This document shows, in pieces, positions 34,893-45,491 of a stretch of DNA of 64,000 nucleotides (positions are counted from its first letter, which is position 1; each line of letters starts with the position of its first letter). Made by a program: the position numbers and the translations under genes. The notes under the pieces are model-generated. The model did not search any database and was not told the DNA's origin. It saw only the letters and a program-made list of their open reading frames with translations. The DNA comes from Gautieria morchelliformis (lineage: Eukaryota; Basidiomycota; Agaricomycetes; Gomphales; Gomphaceae): contig WHVA01000334.1 of assembly GCA_015179125.1 (NCBI GenBank), positions 1 to 64,000 of the forward strand. Direction: 5' to 3'.

Positions 34893-35764
34893 ATGGGCCC
34901 CGCAGACACTTCGCAGAAGCTTTTGGGTGTGGAGAAGCTTGCAACAGATGGAAGTAATTGGCCTCTGTGGCGAGCTACTCTCACAAGTTATTTTGAGTCC
35001 AAAAATCTACTCAGGCATATAGAAGGGAGAGCCATTCGACCTCCTGATCCTCCAGTCATGCCCCCAGGCCATATTCTTACAGAAGCTGAGGAAACTCAGA
35101 TTGAGAAGGCTGAGGAGAAGCTGGAGAAGTATCTTGCCAGAGAAGGACAGGCAAAAACCCAAATAATCGTCTCAGTGTCAGAGTCACTAGCTCTGATGCT
35201 ACAGAAGAAGCACACAGCAAAAGAAGTCTGGGATGCATTGGTCAATGAGATGACCAAAAAGCCCAAGATGGTCCTCACCAACCTACAGAGACAGCTTCGC
35301 AGTATGAGGTGTCCTGAGGATGGAGACTTGAGAGATCACTTGGACAAGGCCCAAGACCTCTATGCTCGTCTTAATGAGATGGGAGCCAGAATTTCTGAAG
35401 GAGAGTTCACCGACATCATCCTTGCGTCACTTCCACCCTCCTATGAGGCAGTTATGAATGCCCTTACCACGTCGCTCGAAGAATGTGGAATGCCCTTAGT
35501 GCCTGATGATATTATCAGAGTACTAAAGGCTCAATACGACAGGAGAAAGACCCTCAATATTTCACAAGAAGAGCAGGCATTTATTGGTTCATCTACGAAA
35601 GGGCAGAAGGGCCGGAAAGACCCGAAGGTGCCTGCATGCACTAATTGCCACAAGCCTGGACATGCTATAGAGAGTTGCTGGGCTAAAGGAGGTGGTAAAG
35701 AAGGCCAGGGGCCACGTCAGAAGAAGAAAGCGAAAGCCAAAAAGAAGAAGGGCAAAGCCAAGGC
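34893..35764 (+). CDS. Copia Gag region
   Basis: The capsid-type protein of the Copia element. It starts at the ATG in the primer-binding context. Features: SNWPLWRATLTSYFESKNLL near the N-terminus, a UBN2-like middle (AKEVWDALVNEMTKKPKM, ARLNEMGARISEGEFTDIIL) and a zinc knuckle CTNCHKPGHAIESC, followed by a Lys-rich tail. It is bounded downstream by the solo LTR insert. Described as a fossil part only. Confidence 0.85.
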
Positions 35765-36261
35765 TGTTGGGTGCATTTATGCTCCTGCACCAAAATCAAG
35801 CATAATATATCCAATTTGTTGTGTGGTTTCTCAATTTCTTCTCATTTTGTTCTTGTATCATGCATCCATTTCTCTGGTTATTTTCGAAATTTTCCACTCA
35901 CTCCCTGTCTCTCCATTTCATCTTGTTATTTCTATTTTCACAAGCGGCTGCACCCAGCGGAGTCTGAAATGACTTCGACGCGCGAACTCTTGGGCGCTAA
36001 AGGGCTGGGTAGTAGTACATGCACAGTGAAACATTTTCCCCCTCTCTCAGTGACAACTAAATTCACTGAGAGAGGCAAGTAAATTAGTCTAGCATTCTTT
36101 CGATTTATTAACCTAGAAATCCTCTGTAGTGAATTGTTTTCTAGGTAGTGTATAATATATTTATAGTGACAACTAAATTCACTGAGAGAGTGAATTGTTT
36201 TCTAGTCTATTCTTTTGAGCAACAAGTCCATACCTACTGCCTATAATTCCTGTCCTCTACA
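35765..36261 (+). mobile_element. solo LTR inserted between Copia Gag and Pol
   Basis: A 497-base LTR related to, but clearly diverged from, the flanking Copia LTRs. It begins TGTTGGGTGC and ends in CTACA. The 5-base duplication aaggc borders it at 35760-35764 and 36262-36266. It shows the same paired hairpin blocks (ctctctcagtg). Confidence 0.85.
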
Positions 36262-39200
36262 AAGGCGAATGTTGCCGAAGAAGTGTCCTCTGAGGAGGAT
36301 GAGAGTGGCAGTCCAGCCGCTTTCGCCAACTTCGACTGCTCTAATTTGAGTAGTTTATCTCTGGACACTGTTGTTATCCTCGACACTCGAACGACCGCAC
36401 ATATGACCCCTCACAAGAATTTATTGAGGGATTACAGTCCATTCTCACAACCGCGCACAATTCGTGCAGCCAACAAAGGCACTTTTGACGCCTTCGGTTC
36501 AGGCTCACTTGTGCTATCTAACAAGGTTGGAGATAAGACTGTGAACATTACATTGAAGGATACGTTCTACGCGCCCAAAATGGCTGTTACCCTGATCTCG
36601 ATCGGCCGGTGCGATGATGCAGGCTATAACACACAAATAGCTGATCAGAAATGCACAATATCCAATCGTAAAGGCAGGATATTGATGCAAGCACCGAAGC
36701 TGAATGGCTTATATCGATTTGATTTGCAACACACAAGTGCCGAAGCGCATATATGTGCATCAGCCATGGAGATACATCAGAAAATGGGGCACATTTCACA
36801 AAAGTCCCTACAGCACTTGCTCAACCGTGGCATGATATTAGGCATTGAATTGAGCTCAAAAGGTGACAAGGTTGTTTGCGATGCGTGCATTCAAGCGAAG
36901 ATTGCACGTAAATCACTTCCTCAGGAACCCAGAAGCCGATCATCAAAATTCGGTGACAGAATTTATTCTGATGTCTGGGGACCAGCGAGACACTCCACAA
37001 TTGACAAGAAATCCTATTATGTGTCCTTCATCGACGACTACTCAAGGGAATTGGTTATCTATTTGATGGCAAACAAATCGGAAGCATTTTCAAAATACAA
37101 ACTCTACGAGGCTTTGATGCTTCGACAGAGGAACGTGCACATTAAAGCACTTGTTTCCGACAGAGGGGGCGAATACACAAGCTCAGAATTCGAACAGCAT
37201 TTAGCCAAGCAAGGCACAAAGCATCGGTTAACCGTGCACGACACCCCAGAGTCAAATGGTGTTGCTGAACGTCTAAACCGAACTCTAGTTGAAAGAGCTT
37301 GTGCCATGCTATTGGAATCAAATCTTCCTAAGACTCTATGGGGGCATGCAATTTTGCACGCCAACTATCTTAGGAATCGGACACACACAAGAGCTTTGCC
37401 AGACAAAACCCCTTTTGAAATGATCCATCACGAGAAACCGAACCTGAAGGACATACACGTGTGGGGAATTGAAGTCTACGTTAAAGTCAAAGAGGGAAAC
37501 AAACTAGCAGCCTGTGCCAAAAGAGCTCAGTGGATAGGAATCTCTGGACAGAGCCATGGTCACTGCATCTATTGGCCTGACTCTCAGAAGGTTTCTATCG
37601 AGCGGAATGTTATATTTGACTCAGAAATGAAGGGGGGCAAAGCTCCAATCATTTCTATTGAAGAGTCACAGCTACCTACGTCCATAAAAGTGATACAGGC
37701 CATTTCGGTGCCAGCACCCATGCCTAGTCGCTTAGTCAGTGAGGAGGCAAAGATCGAAGAAATTGACGATGATGAACCAGAGGAACATCTGAAGGAGCTG
37801 CAACCCAGTCAGACTGTTGATATAAGACCTAAAGAAGCTGCTCCAACAAGGAGAAGCGAAAGGATCCGTCAGCAGCAGGAGCAGCCGGCCCCAAGTGGTC
37901 CCGTAACAAGATCTCAGGCTAAGAGACATGCTGGTGTAGACATCACTACACTAGCTTACGAGGACATTGAGGACCATCAAGACAAATTATTCGAACAAGA
38001 TTTACCCTCTGAAACTGACGGCATCAGTGATTATAACCTTGCCATCAGTACACTTTCAACATCCGATCAAAACAAAGATAAGGTGCTGCCAGATTTGAAT
38101 CAGACTGAGCCTAGCAATGCAGATGAAGCCTTAAATGATCCTATGTGGAAAGCATCGATGGATAAAGAGTACAAGGTGCTACTCGACAAAGGTGTATGGG
38201 AAGTGGTTAAACCACCTCCTGGGGCAAATATTGTCGGAAATAGATGGGTATTCCTCTGGAAACGCAATCCAGAAGGTGAACCCATTACACCTAGATCAAG
38301 GATGGTCGCCCAAGGCTTTACACAAAGTTTTGGAGTTGACTACAATGAAACCTATGCAACTGTTGCTCGGATGACTTCCTTACGGATTATATGTGCCATT
38401 GCTGCCAGGAACAATTGGCCTATTCATCAAATGGATGTGGACAGTGCGTATTTGAATGCTACACTGCCAGAACCTATTTACATGAGACAGCCGTATGGAT
38501 ATGAGACCGGGGACAAAGATGATGTCCTCCTGCTAAAGAAAGCACTTTACGGCCTCAAACAGTCTGGAAGGGAATGGTACAAATGTCTGAGTGGTGAATT
38601 TCTCAAGTTAGGATTCACTAAATCAGCTTCGGATGGAGCCATATTTTGCAGACGTGGACCGAGAGGGCATGCGATTATTGCAATGGCAGTAGATGACCTC
38701 ACTATCACAGCTGAGAGTCAACCAATCCTCGATGGGGTAAAGCACGACCTTGCCCAGGTTTTTAGTATGAAAGACCTAGGCGATATTCACTGGCTTTTGA
38801 AACTCAAAATCGAAAGAGATTGGAATAACAAATCGATTGGAATATCACAAGCCGCATACATCCAGAAAATCATCAAAAAATTCAATCTGGATGATGCCAA
38901 AACATTTTCCACGCCTCTCGACCCAGCCGTTAAATTATCCAGAGACCAATGCCCTTCCACAGATGAAGACAAACAGAAGATGTCAAGAATTCCATACAGA
39001 CAAGCGATAGGATCATTGATGTGGGCAGCAGTAGCCACCCGACCAGACATTGCATTCGCAGTGTCATTACTTTCTCAATTCCTCGAAAACCCGGGTCCAA
39101 TACATTGGCATGCAGTCAAACGTGTCTTTAAATATCTAAAAGGCACGATGGACTACAAATTGACACTTGGGAAAAATCGAGACGGCCTCATTGGGTATTC

Positions 39201-39645
39201 AGATGCGGATTGGGCTTCACAAGAGCACAGGCACTCATACTCGGCTTATATTTTTCAGATTGATGGAGGGACAGTATCATGGAGTTGTCAAAAACAATCC
39301 ATCGTAGCCCTATCATCAACTGAAGCCAAATTCGTTGCCCTGACTCATGCGAGCAAAGAAGCCTTATGGATGCACCACTTTATTTCTGAAGTATTCCAAC
39401 CGCTTAATTGTCCCATCAAACTTTATTCAGACAATCAATCAGCCATTGCCATTGTCTATGGCACTCAACAACACACGAGGACCAAGCATTTCGACATTAG
39501 ATTATATTTCATCCGAGATATAGTCGAAGATGAAGAAATTAAGCTTGTGTACCTACCAACGGAACACATGCTAGCCGATCTTCTCACTAAAGGACTTCCT
39601 AGTCCTAGAGTGAGAATCCTCAACGAGAGAGTCGGAATATATTAA
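36262..39645 (+). CDS. Copia Pol region
   Basis: The polyprotein region, with domains in the Copia order: a protease-like segment (about 36340-36480), the GAG-pre-integrase zinc motif (HQKMGHISQKSLQHL with CDACIQAKIARKSLP), the integrase core (YSDVWGPARHS, SFIDDYSRELVIYL, HDTPESNGVAERLNRTL), the reverse transcriptase (MDVDSAYLNATL, ALYGLKQSGREWYKCL, MAVDDLTI) and RNase H (GYSDADWASQEHRHS, LYSDNQSAIAI). Integrase before reverse transcriptase marks it as Ty1/Copia and not Gypsy. Fossil entry: parts and order only. Confidence 0.9.
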   Translation, partial: KANVAEEVSSEEDESGSPAAFANFDCSNLSSLSLDTVVILDTRTTAHMTPHKNLLRDYSPFSQPRTIRAANKGTFDAFGSGSLVLSNKVGDKTVNITLKDTFYAPKMAVTLISIGRCDDAGYNTQIADQKCTISNRKGRILMQAPKLNGLYRFDLQHTSAEAHICASAMEIHQKMGHISQKSLQHLLNRGMILGIELSSKGDKVVCDACIQAKIARKSLPQEPRSRSSKFGDRIYSDVWGPARHSTIDKKSYYVSFIDDYSRELVIYLMANKSEAFSKYKLYEALMLRQRNVHIKALVSDRGGEYTSSEFEQHLAKQGTKHRLTVHDTPESNGVAERLNRTLVERACAMLLESNLPKTLWGHAILHANYLRNRTHTRALPDKTPFEMIHHEKPNLKDIHVWGIEVYVKVKEGNKLAACAKRAQWIGISGQSHGHCIYWPDSQKVSIERNVIFDSEMKGGKAPIISIEESQLPTSIKVIQAISVPAPMPSRLVSEEAKIEEIDDDEPEEHLKELQPSQTVDIRPKEAAPTRRSERIRQQQEQPAPSGPVTRSQAKRHAGVDITTLAYEDIEDHQDKLFEQDLPSETDGISDYNLAISTLSTSDQNKDKVLPDLNQTEPSNADEALNDPMWKASMDKEYKVLLDKGVWEVVKPPPGANIVGNRWVFLWKRNPEGEPITPRSRMVAQGFTQSFGVDYNETYATVARMTSLRIICAIAARNNWPIHQMDVDSAYLNATLPEPIYMRQPYGYETGDKDDVLLLKKALYGLKQSGREWYKCLSGEFLKLGFTKSASDGAIFCRRGPRGHAIIAMAVDDLTITAESQPILDGVKHDLAQVFSMKDLGDIHWLLKLKIERDWNNKSIGISQAAYIQKIIKKFNLDDAKTFSTPLDPAVKLSRDQCPSTDEDKQKMSRIPYRQAIGSLMWAAVATRPDIAFAVSLLSQFLENPGPIHWHAVKRVFKYLKGTMDYKLTLGKNRDGLIGYSDADWASQEHRHSYSAYIFQIDGGTVSWSCQKQSIVALSSTEAKFVALTHASKEALWMHHFISEVFQPLNCPIKLYSDNQSAIAIVYGTQQHTRTKHFDIRLYFIRDIVEDEEIKLVYLPTEHMLADLLTKGLPSPRVRILNERVGIY

Positions 39646-39658
39646 GCTTGAGGGGGCG

Positions 39659-40146
39659 TGTTGGGTGCATATATGCTCCTGCACCAAAATCAAGCATAAT
39701 ATATTCGATTTACTGTATGGTGTTTCAATCTCTTCTCAGATTGTTCTTGTACCATGCATTCACTTCTCTGTTTATTTTCAAAATTTTCTAGTCACTCCCT
39801 ACCTCTCCATTTCATTTTGTTATTCCTATTTTCACAAGCGGCTGCACCCAGCGGAGTTTTAAATGACTTCGACGCACGAGCCCTTGGGCGCTAAAGGGCC
39901 GGGTGCAGGTATATGCATTCTGAGACAGGATTGTACTCCTCTCTCAGTGACAATAAATTCACTGAGAGAGGCGAGTAATATTCTTCATATTTACATAGCA
40001 TGTTGACTGAAAATCATGTAGTGTGTTTGATTCTAGGTATTGTATCAATATAACAGTGACAATAAATTCACTGAGAGAGTGTATTTGATTCTAGCTTTCT
40101 AAGAACTCTACCGAACCTTCCCTGCCATAGCCCCTAGTTGCTGACA
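39659..40146 (+). repeat. Copia 3' LTR
   Basis: It follows the purine tract after the Pol region and matches the 5' LTR nearly base for base, including the paired ctctctcagtg hairpins. It is followed by the gtgtg duplication. Confidence 0.9.
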
Positions 40147-40546
40147 GTGTGCCCCTGCTGCCTGTACATAACTAGTCTGCCTGTCTTGAAGTAGAGAATG
40201 AGAAGCCCCACTCCCCTCACTTCGTACAGACCCACCGGATAAAGTCACACAAAAGCCAAGTCCAACATCCCGCCCACTCCGCATCCAACGCCTCCCGAAA
40301 TGCTATGTTGTTGCCATCACCCTGGGCCCCAAGTCACTTGTCATTAAGGTTGAGATCCAGACGATGGACAGACTGTGGGGCCACTGGTCAGTTTGTGGAC
40401 TGGGACTATGTGGAATGGAACTGACTGACCACATGGAAGTTGCAACGTGCCATCCCAGTGTTCAATGTGGATGGAAGCCCCAATGAGGCAGGGTCTATCA
40501 TGGAGATAGTAGATGCAATTCTCCGCTACAATAGACACACGGAATG

Positions 40547-41905
40547 TGTTGTGATATACGCAACTATTCATTCTAAGTCATCTATGTATACAAAGAAACT
40601 AATAAAAGAAAAAAAGAGAAAGACTAAAAAGATAGGAACGACACTCATGACGGACATGTCAGGGTTCACACATTTCCTTCCACAAGTTTCTATTTCCTTC
40701 CATGAGTTTCCATAACCTTCCGTCAGTTTCCGTCACCTTCCATAACCTTCTACAAGTTTCTATCATCTTCCATGAGTTTCCACAACCTTCTACAAGTTTC
40801 CATCTCCCCTATTATGTAAACCTTGCCAGCACTATAAGACTGTAGCCAGTGTGGTGGCATTTCCTCAGCTTGATCTCTGAGGATACCCACTACACAGTTG
40901 GTTATTGTCCTTGCATCGGCCATTATCTCCTTGAGTATCTTTAGGTTGTGGCTTCGTCATTAGTGTTGCCCTCACAGGACATCAACACAGACGACAGACA
41001 CATGACATCATGAGCAGCTACCTTATCTATAGATCAGATAAGATACAGGAACACGGGCATCGACCATGTGTGGCCGATCAGAGATAGCACGCCTATCGAC
41101 TGATGGCATTGGCCATGACGTCGACAGGCGCCAGGCCACAGGCACCGAGGAGGTGTGGGCACCAAATGCCGCAGAGCAGTGTAGACTGCGCAGGAGCACC
41201 GGACGTCGCGGAATGACTATAGAATGTCATTCCAAGTACGTGTGCCAAATCAGCTGCCCCACAGAAGAGGCACAGAGACAGCGGCCCCATCACCAAGACT
41301 AGCATTTATGCTAGGCAGGAGGGATATTTTCTATTGAGCTCCATGACACGACCAGCTGACTACTATCTTGACACCATGTAGACAGGGGCTTTGTATAATA
41401 GGTACAAGACTCTATTCCAAAGCTTAACACCCCTGACACTATCCCCATCACTCCCATGACTTTATGACTACAAGTAGTCACCCCTCTAGTTACAAGTAGT
41501 TTTTCGACCCATTGACTCACTATCTCGAACACTAGTAGTTATCACTAGTATAGTATAAATAGCTACTACGAATGTATGAATCAATCATCCAGAATCAACT
41601 GTTTCGCCCCCGAAGTTACTGCAGTCTTGTTTGATAGCTACAGAACCTTTACTCCAATTCTTTGCTGAGAGTTCACTCTTACTGTTTACTCTAGACTACC
41701 TCAAAAGCGAAGCCTTTTGATATAGTTATCCTCTAGATCGAGACCAGTCTCTCGTCGACACGGTCACGTGACCTTCATCCATCAGTGCCGGACGTGCCTC
41801 GGGAGGCTTAGTCAGCACACAGGAGAGGGACAGATATAGCGGTCCAAACCGCTGAGCAATAGAAATTATTTGCTAAAGGCACCATCCAACATTTTAATCA
41901 TAAAA
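40547..41905 (+). mobile_element. solo LTR-like insert, copy 2
   Basis: The same family as 16458-17527, here on the plus strand and 1,359 bases long. The 5-base duplication gaatg flanks it at 40542-40546 and 41906-41910. It begins TGTTGTGATA and ends TCATAAAA. It sits inside the protease region of the broken Gypsy element. Compared with copy 1 it has about 290 extra bases (about 40650-40980) made of repeated cacaagtttc/ccttccat-like phrases. No coding sequence. Confidence 0.72.
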
Positions 41906-42004
41906 GAATGCACTTCCTTTGCAGTCACCAGCCTGGGGAAGCAAGACATCATCCTCAGGTTTACCTGGCTGCAGGAGCACAACCCGGAGATCAACTGGCA
42001 GACT

Positions 42005-42939
42005 ATCCGGTTCCTTGACCTTGGCTCGTGCTTCGGATTCGCGAGGTTTCGCGAGTTTGATGAACACTCGACGCATAAGCTCGTTGTCCTCGAGGTCACC
42101 GAGGTCCTTGGGCGGAAGGTTGGGGAGGTCCCGATCGTTGTCAGAACTTCTAGAGCCATCACCTGGATCACCTGAAGGGTCACCGAGGTTAGCCCTACCT
42201 TTGCCTTTGTTACTAGGCTCGGCGGGGTCTGCGAGGGGTATCCCCGGGGACGGGGGTGAGTCATCGGGGGCTTCCGAGAAACGTCGCTGTTCTGAGATAC
42301 CCCGAAGGGTGCGAGAACGAGTTATCATGGACATCGTGAAAAAAGGGATACGTAGGGTGTAAGCAGTCTGAAAATACTGTTACGATACGATCCGTCGTAA
42401 GGTTGACCGAGGTCGGGGACGAAACCCGAGTCAAGGTCCGAGGTTACAGGGCGAGGTTTGGATGGGGAAGTCGGAGAGGGACTTGGCTTCAGCTTATGTG
42501 CTGCGCCGACCCTACGCACGAGTCCCAACTTCGGAGGCGAACGAATAAGAGGCGAGTTTTGGCTTAAGAGGCGAGGCGTAGAAACTAGCTAGGGATCGAA
42601 GGGACACGATAGTTGATTTTCAGACTGAGGAGTAGGAATGCATACAAGGGGGTTATATACGGACGAGGTGCAAGTCAGGGGCGAACGGATTAGTGGAGGT
42701 CAGGGCGAGGTCAGGAGACCGAGGTCAGGGCGAGGTAATATACGAATGATGCGTGATGGAGCGGAATCAGTAACTAAGGGGATACGGGCATGGGATCAAG
42801 GTCGGATATGAGTTCAAGCTCGGGATCGGGCTCGGGCACGGATAAGTATCTTATGTACTCGGGCATGAATATCACAAGGCTCGGGCTCGGAAGAAGGTTC
42901 TACCGGTAAGTAGCCGGCCAAAGGCCGGGTCCTTACATA
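42005..42939 (-). mobile_element. Gypsy fragment: LTR plus start of Gag
   Basis: A minus-strand remnant. An LTR of about 560 bases (42939 down to about 42380) begins TGTAAGGACCCGGCC and contains a TATA-like tatataaccccc. A Gag start follows at 42334 (MSMITRSRTLRG, then Pro/Asp-rich). The fragment runs into the older plus-strand Gypsy piece near 42005. The LTR resembles the remnant at 63230-63790. Broken; a fossil. Confidence 0.7.
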
Positions 42940-44074
42940 GACCGACATTCTGCTTTCACATGCCCTTTCTTGCCACACTTCCAGCACTCCACGTCACTTT
43001 TTGTGGCGCTGGAGTTGTTGCTGCGGCCCTGGGGCTTCCCTTGACCCTTTGCTACTGCGAGCGCATTCTCGCTCACTTTCAGCTGGCATTGCTCGATGGT
43101 AAGCCTCTTGAACTCATCGATCAGCATCCCTACGACCTGGTCTGGCTCCAGCTTAGCTTTGGTGTGCACAGCTGACATTGTGACCATGTTAATCAACAGG
43201 CGATACGACTTGGGGAGTGAGCTGAGAATGACCGTGACTAGGTCATTGTCACTGAGCTTAGCGTTCATTCCAGCAAGCTGCTCCTGCATCCTCATAGGAG
43301 ATTCCAGGTGCATGCAGATGTTAGCATCATCTTCGCATTTTAGCATGTCCATCCGGCGCCACATATCGACCTTAACAGTGAGTGCTCAGGCCTTGTGCTT
43401 CATGCACACCGTGTCCCATACTTCTTTTGCAGTAGCAAGGTTACGTACTTTGATTAGCACACTGTCCGGGACCGTAGTAAAGATTTGTGCCGTGATCACC
43501 ACTTCATGCTGGTTATAGTCATCCCAGCGTTTCTCCAGCTCATCGAGCTCATCCTCCTCCTTGTCACTCAGTACGTGACCATTGGGTTAGGTGGGGATCG
43601 GAGGAGGAACCCAGGCAGTCCCTTCCAGGTGCCGCTTGGCGCCACGAGTTGACAACAACGTGGCCAGTGTCTGGCTCTTCCAGGTAACCCAATTTGAGCC
43701 ATCTCAGGCAAGCTCGGGGACAGCAAATGACTTTGAGTTAGTGGAGGACATTGTAGGCTCTGTGGGGCCCATAACCTGTAGCAATTATGCGCAGTAGCTA
43801 TAGACAGACAAGCTCAGTGAATGGGGAGTTTACTGAGCATATACTATTACTGTACCTATAGACAGACAAGCTACGAGACATGTGAGCAAGGTCTGCCTAG
43901 TTCTAGAGAAGGGTATACGCACCTCAGTGAATGGGAGTTCACTGAGGTGCACGTAGCTACTTGGCTGTATCATGTACTACCTCGGTCATACATGACCGAG
44001 GCTATTATGGTCTTTGTTGCTGGTTGTCCGGTGCGTCCGACGCACCGGCTGCGTTCCCGCTTACTCATCCCAAC
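42940..44074 (-). mobile_element. Copia fragment: LTR plus partial Gag
   Basis: A minus-strand remnant of a Copia element different from the one at 34402. The LTR of about 290 bases begins TGTTGGGATGAG at 44074 and ends near 43782. It is followed by a primer-binding-like aggttatgggcccc. The Gag region (about 43755 to 42940) has GAG-typical MQEQLAGMNAKLSDNDLVTV and ILSSLPKSYRLLI and a zinc knuckle CWKCGKKGHVKAEC. It ends abruptly at the neighbouring Gypsy LTR. The LTR holds three clear hairpins: 43922-43948, 43979-44002 and 44027-44050. Broken; a fossil. Confidence 0.75.
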
Positions 44075-44366
44075 AATACTCTTGGGAGGGAGCGTAGAAT
44101 CGAGTCAATCGACACGCGGGTGTGCGAGGTGTGTGGCCTGAGGCCTCGTGGGAAGACCCAACCTGGAGGGCGACCGGTGCGCCTGGGATGGCCTGATGCA
44201 GCTGTGCACGTATCTGCCATGCTGTCGACACTACAGTGTCGGCTGTGCCCTTTTCCTCTTCGCATATTTACGCCATGCAGTCGGATCGTTGTGATCCGCC
44301 GCCTCCTTCATATGGAGGACGTTGGCGTTACTGGGAGCAAGGTCTATAGACCGCGGTCTGTAGACC
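44075..44366. repeat. palindrome-rich stretch
   Basis: GC-rich sequence with a series of short near-perfect palindromes: cgacactacagtgtcg (about 44224-44239), ggatcgttgtgatcc (about 44283-44297), cctccttcatatggagg (about 44302-44318) and the 26-base palindrome 44341-44366 centred on CCGCGG. There is no gene with support; open frames on both strands lack motifs. Confidence 0.6.
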
Positions 44367-45343
44367 TGTGGACCTGGACCACTATGGGCGCTGAAGGAAC
44401 GCTGAGGTCACACCATTGAGGTCACACGTGCCGCGCCACTATATTTTAGGTTTAAATCTAATACGTCGATTATTTGGAACGTGTAATCACGCGATACAAA
44501 AAACAGTGACATTAACATGGAACGAAGTTTTGGTAATTATATACGGGGTTATCATCAGTATCGAAAAAGGATTGTGATTTATTAATCGGAATGTAGGATG
44601 GAAAAGGGACAATTGACTGAGATTTGGTACAAAAATCTGGCTTGCACATGTGATTATGCGGAAGCAGGAAATTTTCTATAATGACGTCGAATTTAGGAGA
44701 TATGTTTTGTAGAACGGATCCTCCTCCGTCGAGAAACAGTGGTAGATGCATTACATCGTTGTAGAAGCACGGGGGGACGATATGGTGGGTATTTACACTT
44801 TTGGTATTGCGATAATGGAATTGATTTGGTTGGAGGTGACCCTTGGGGAAATTGGTGAGGAAGGGAACACAGTCTAAGTTCGGGCATTGGCAACGATTGC
44901 AGACTTGTCGAAAAATGTGAGTAATTGTATTCAATACAATTTACGGCGTTTTCAGCGAGGTAGGGTTGAAGGAAAGGAAAACAGAAGATAAACGCCGTTC
45001 TGTTCAGGTATTTATTTGAATAAAGTTATAAAATCTAGGGGAGAGTAATAACGTCTGTTTGTTAAGATCGAGAAACGGCTTTGGACGCGTTGAAAAGATA
45101 TTGTAACATTAAGGTGGTTTTGTTGTTCGTCGTATCAGCTGTATAAGAAGTGCGTTTTGCCTTTTTTTTTTTTTACATAATTGAGGGGTTCAACGATTTG
45201 TGTTTTAATGAATTTCGGGAATGAAATTTTTTTACCCAGTTCCACAATGTATACTAATTATATACACGTCAGTGTATTGATTTGTGTACGCGTTATGTAT
45301 CTATCTGTGTGGGGATGGGTGCTAGTGGGGAGGTCTATGGTGT
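44367..45343. other. AT-rich block between two CCGCGG palindromes
   Basis: About 1 kb of markedly AT-rich sequence, strongest from 44430 to 45300, bracketed by related 26-base palindromes at 44341-44366 and 45344-45369. It has a T tract near 45163-45174. It contains one ATG-to-stop frame of 140 codons (listed separately). It could be a small mobile element with palindromic ends, but no target duplication was found. Confidence 0.45.
44512..44934 (-). CDS. hypothetical 140-residue Cys-rich protein
   Basis: An ATG-to-TAA frame in AT-rich sequence on the minus strand. The N-terminus has CNRCQCPNLDC, and a second pair (CKPDFC) lies near residue 105, a spacing that could bind zinc. The rest is rich in Asn, Pro and aromatic residues. 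I do not recognise it and see no neighbouring exons. In AT-rich DNA an open frame of this length on one strand is somewhat unexpected but not conclusive. Confidence 0.3.
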   Translation of the reverse strand: MNTITHIFRQVCNRCQCPNLDCVPFLTNFPKGHLQPNQFHYRNTKSVNTHHIVPPCFYNDVMHLPLFLDGGGSVLQNISPKFDVIIENFLLPHNHMCKPDFCTKSQSIVPFPSYIPINKSQSFFDTDDNPVYNYQNFVPC

Positions 45344-45369
45344 GGTCTATGGACCGCGGTCCATAGACT
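45344..45369. repeat. CCGCGG-centred palindrome, right copy
   Basis: A 26-base near-perfect palindrome, ggtctatggaccgcggtcca with six more bases to complete the arm. It is closely similar to the palindrome at 44341-44366. Together they bracket the AT-rich block. Confidence 0.75.
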
Positions 45370-45491
45370 GTCTGTCTCGGAACTTCTGTTCATATGTACG
45401 GCATCGGCCGCCGCTGTGTTCCCACCGGATTACCGGGGCAGCCGATTGTCTGGCCTGATCAGCAGCCGAGTCTCGAGGTGTTGTTGACGAC

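Larger units (their letters stand above)
34402..40146 (+). mobile_element. young Ty1/Copia element inserted in Gypsy
   Basis: A Copia-type element with two near-identical LTRs (34402-34886 and 39659-40146) and a perfect 5-base duplication gtgtg (34397-34401 and 40147-40151). The primer-binding region after the left LTR (agggttatgggccc) resembles the complement of the anticodon arm of initiator tRNA-Met, the half-tRNA priming known in some Copia relatives. Before the right LTR is a purine tract (gagggggcg). Gag and Pol regions are long and mostly open. A related solo LTR (35765-36261) lies between Gag and Pol. The LTRs differ at only a few positions, so the insertion is recent. Apart from that internal insert it looks nearly whole. 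Confidence 0.9.
33200..42005 (+). mobile_element. broken Ty3/Gypsy element with nested inserts
   Basis: A fossil Gypsy element on the plus strand. Parts recognised: a Gag region (33230-34390, with YFRDWDAFEKTF-like and DPVDDYIDHFQELIDLVEYE motifs) and part of the protease region (about 40260-40546, IPVFNVDGSPNEAGS) continuing at 41906-42005 (SLGKQDIILRFTWLQEHNPE). Two other elements sit inside it: the Copia element 34402-40146 and the solo LTR-like repeat 40547-41905. The element is clearly broken, with several disruptions, and lacks reverse transcriptase and integrase here. It is older than the elements nested in it. Confidence 0.75.

Noticed and set aside
44430-45300. Nuclear insertion of mitochondrial DNA
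   Set aside because: AT-rich, but no mitochondrial gene, rRNA or tRNA sequence is recognisable.
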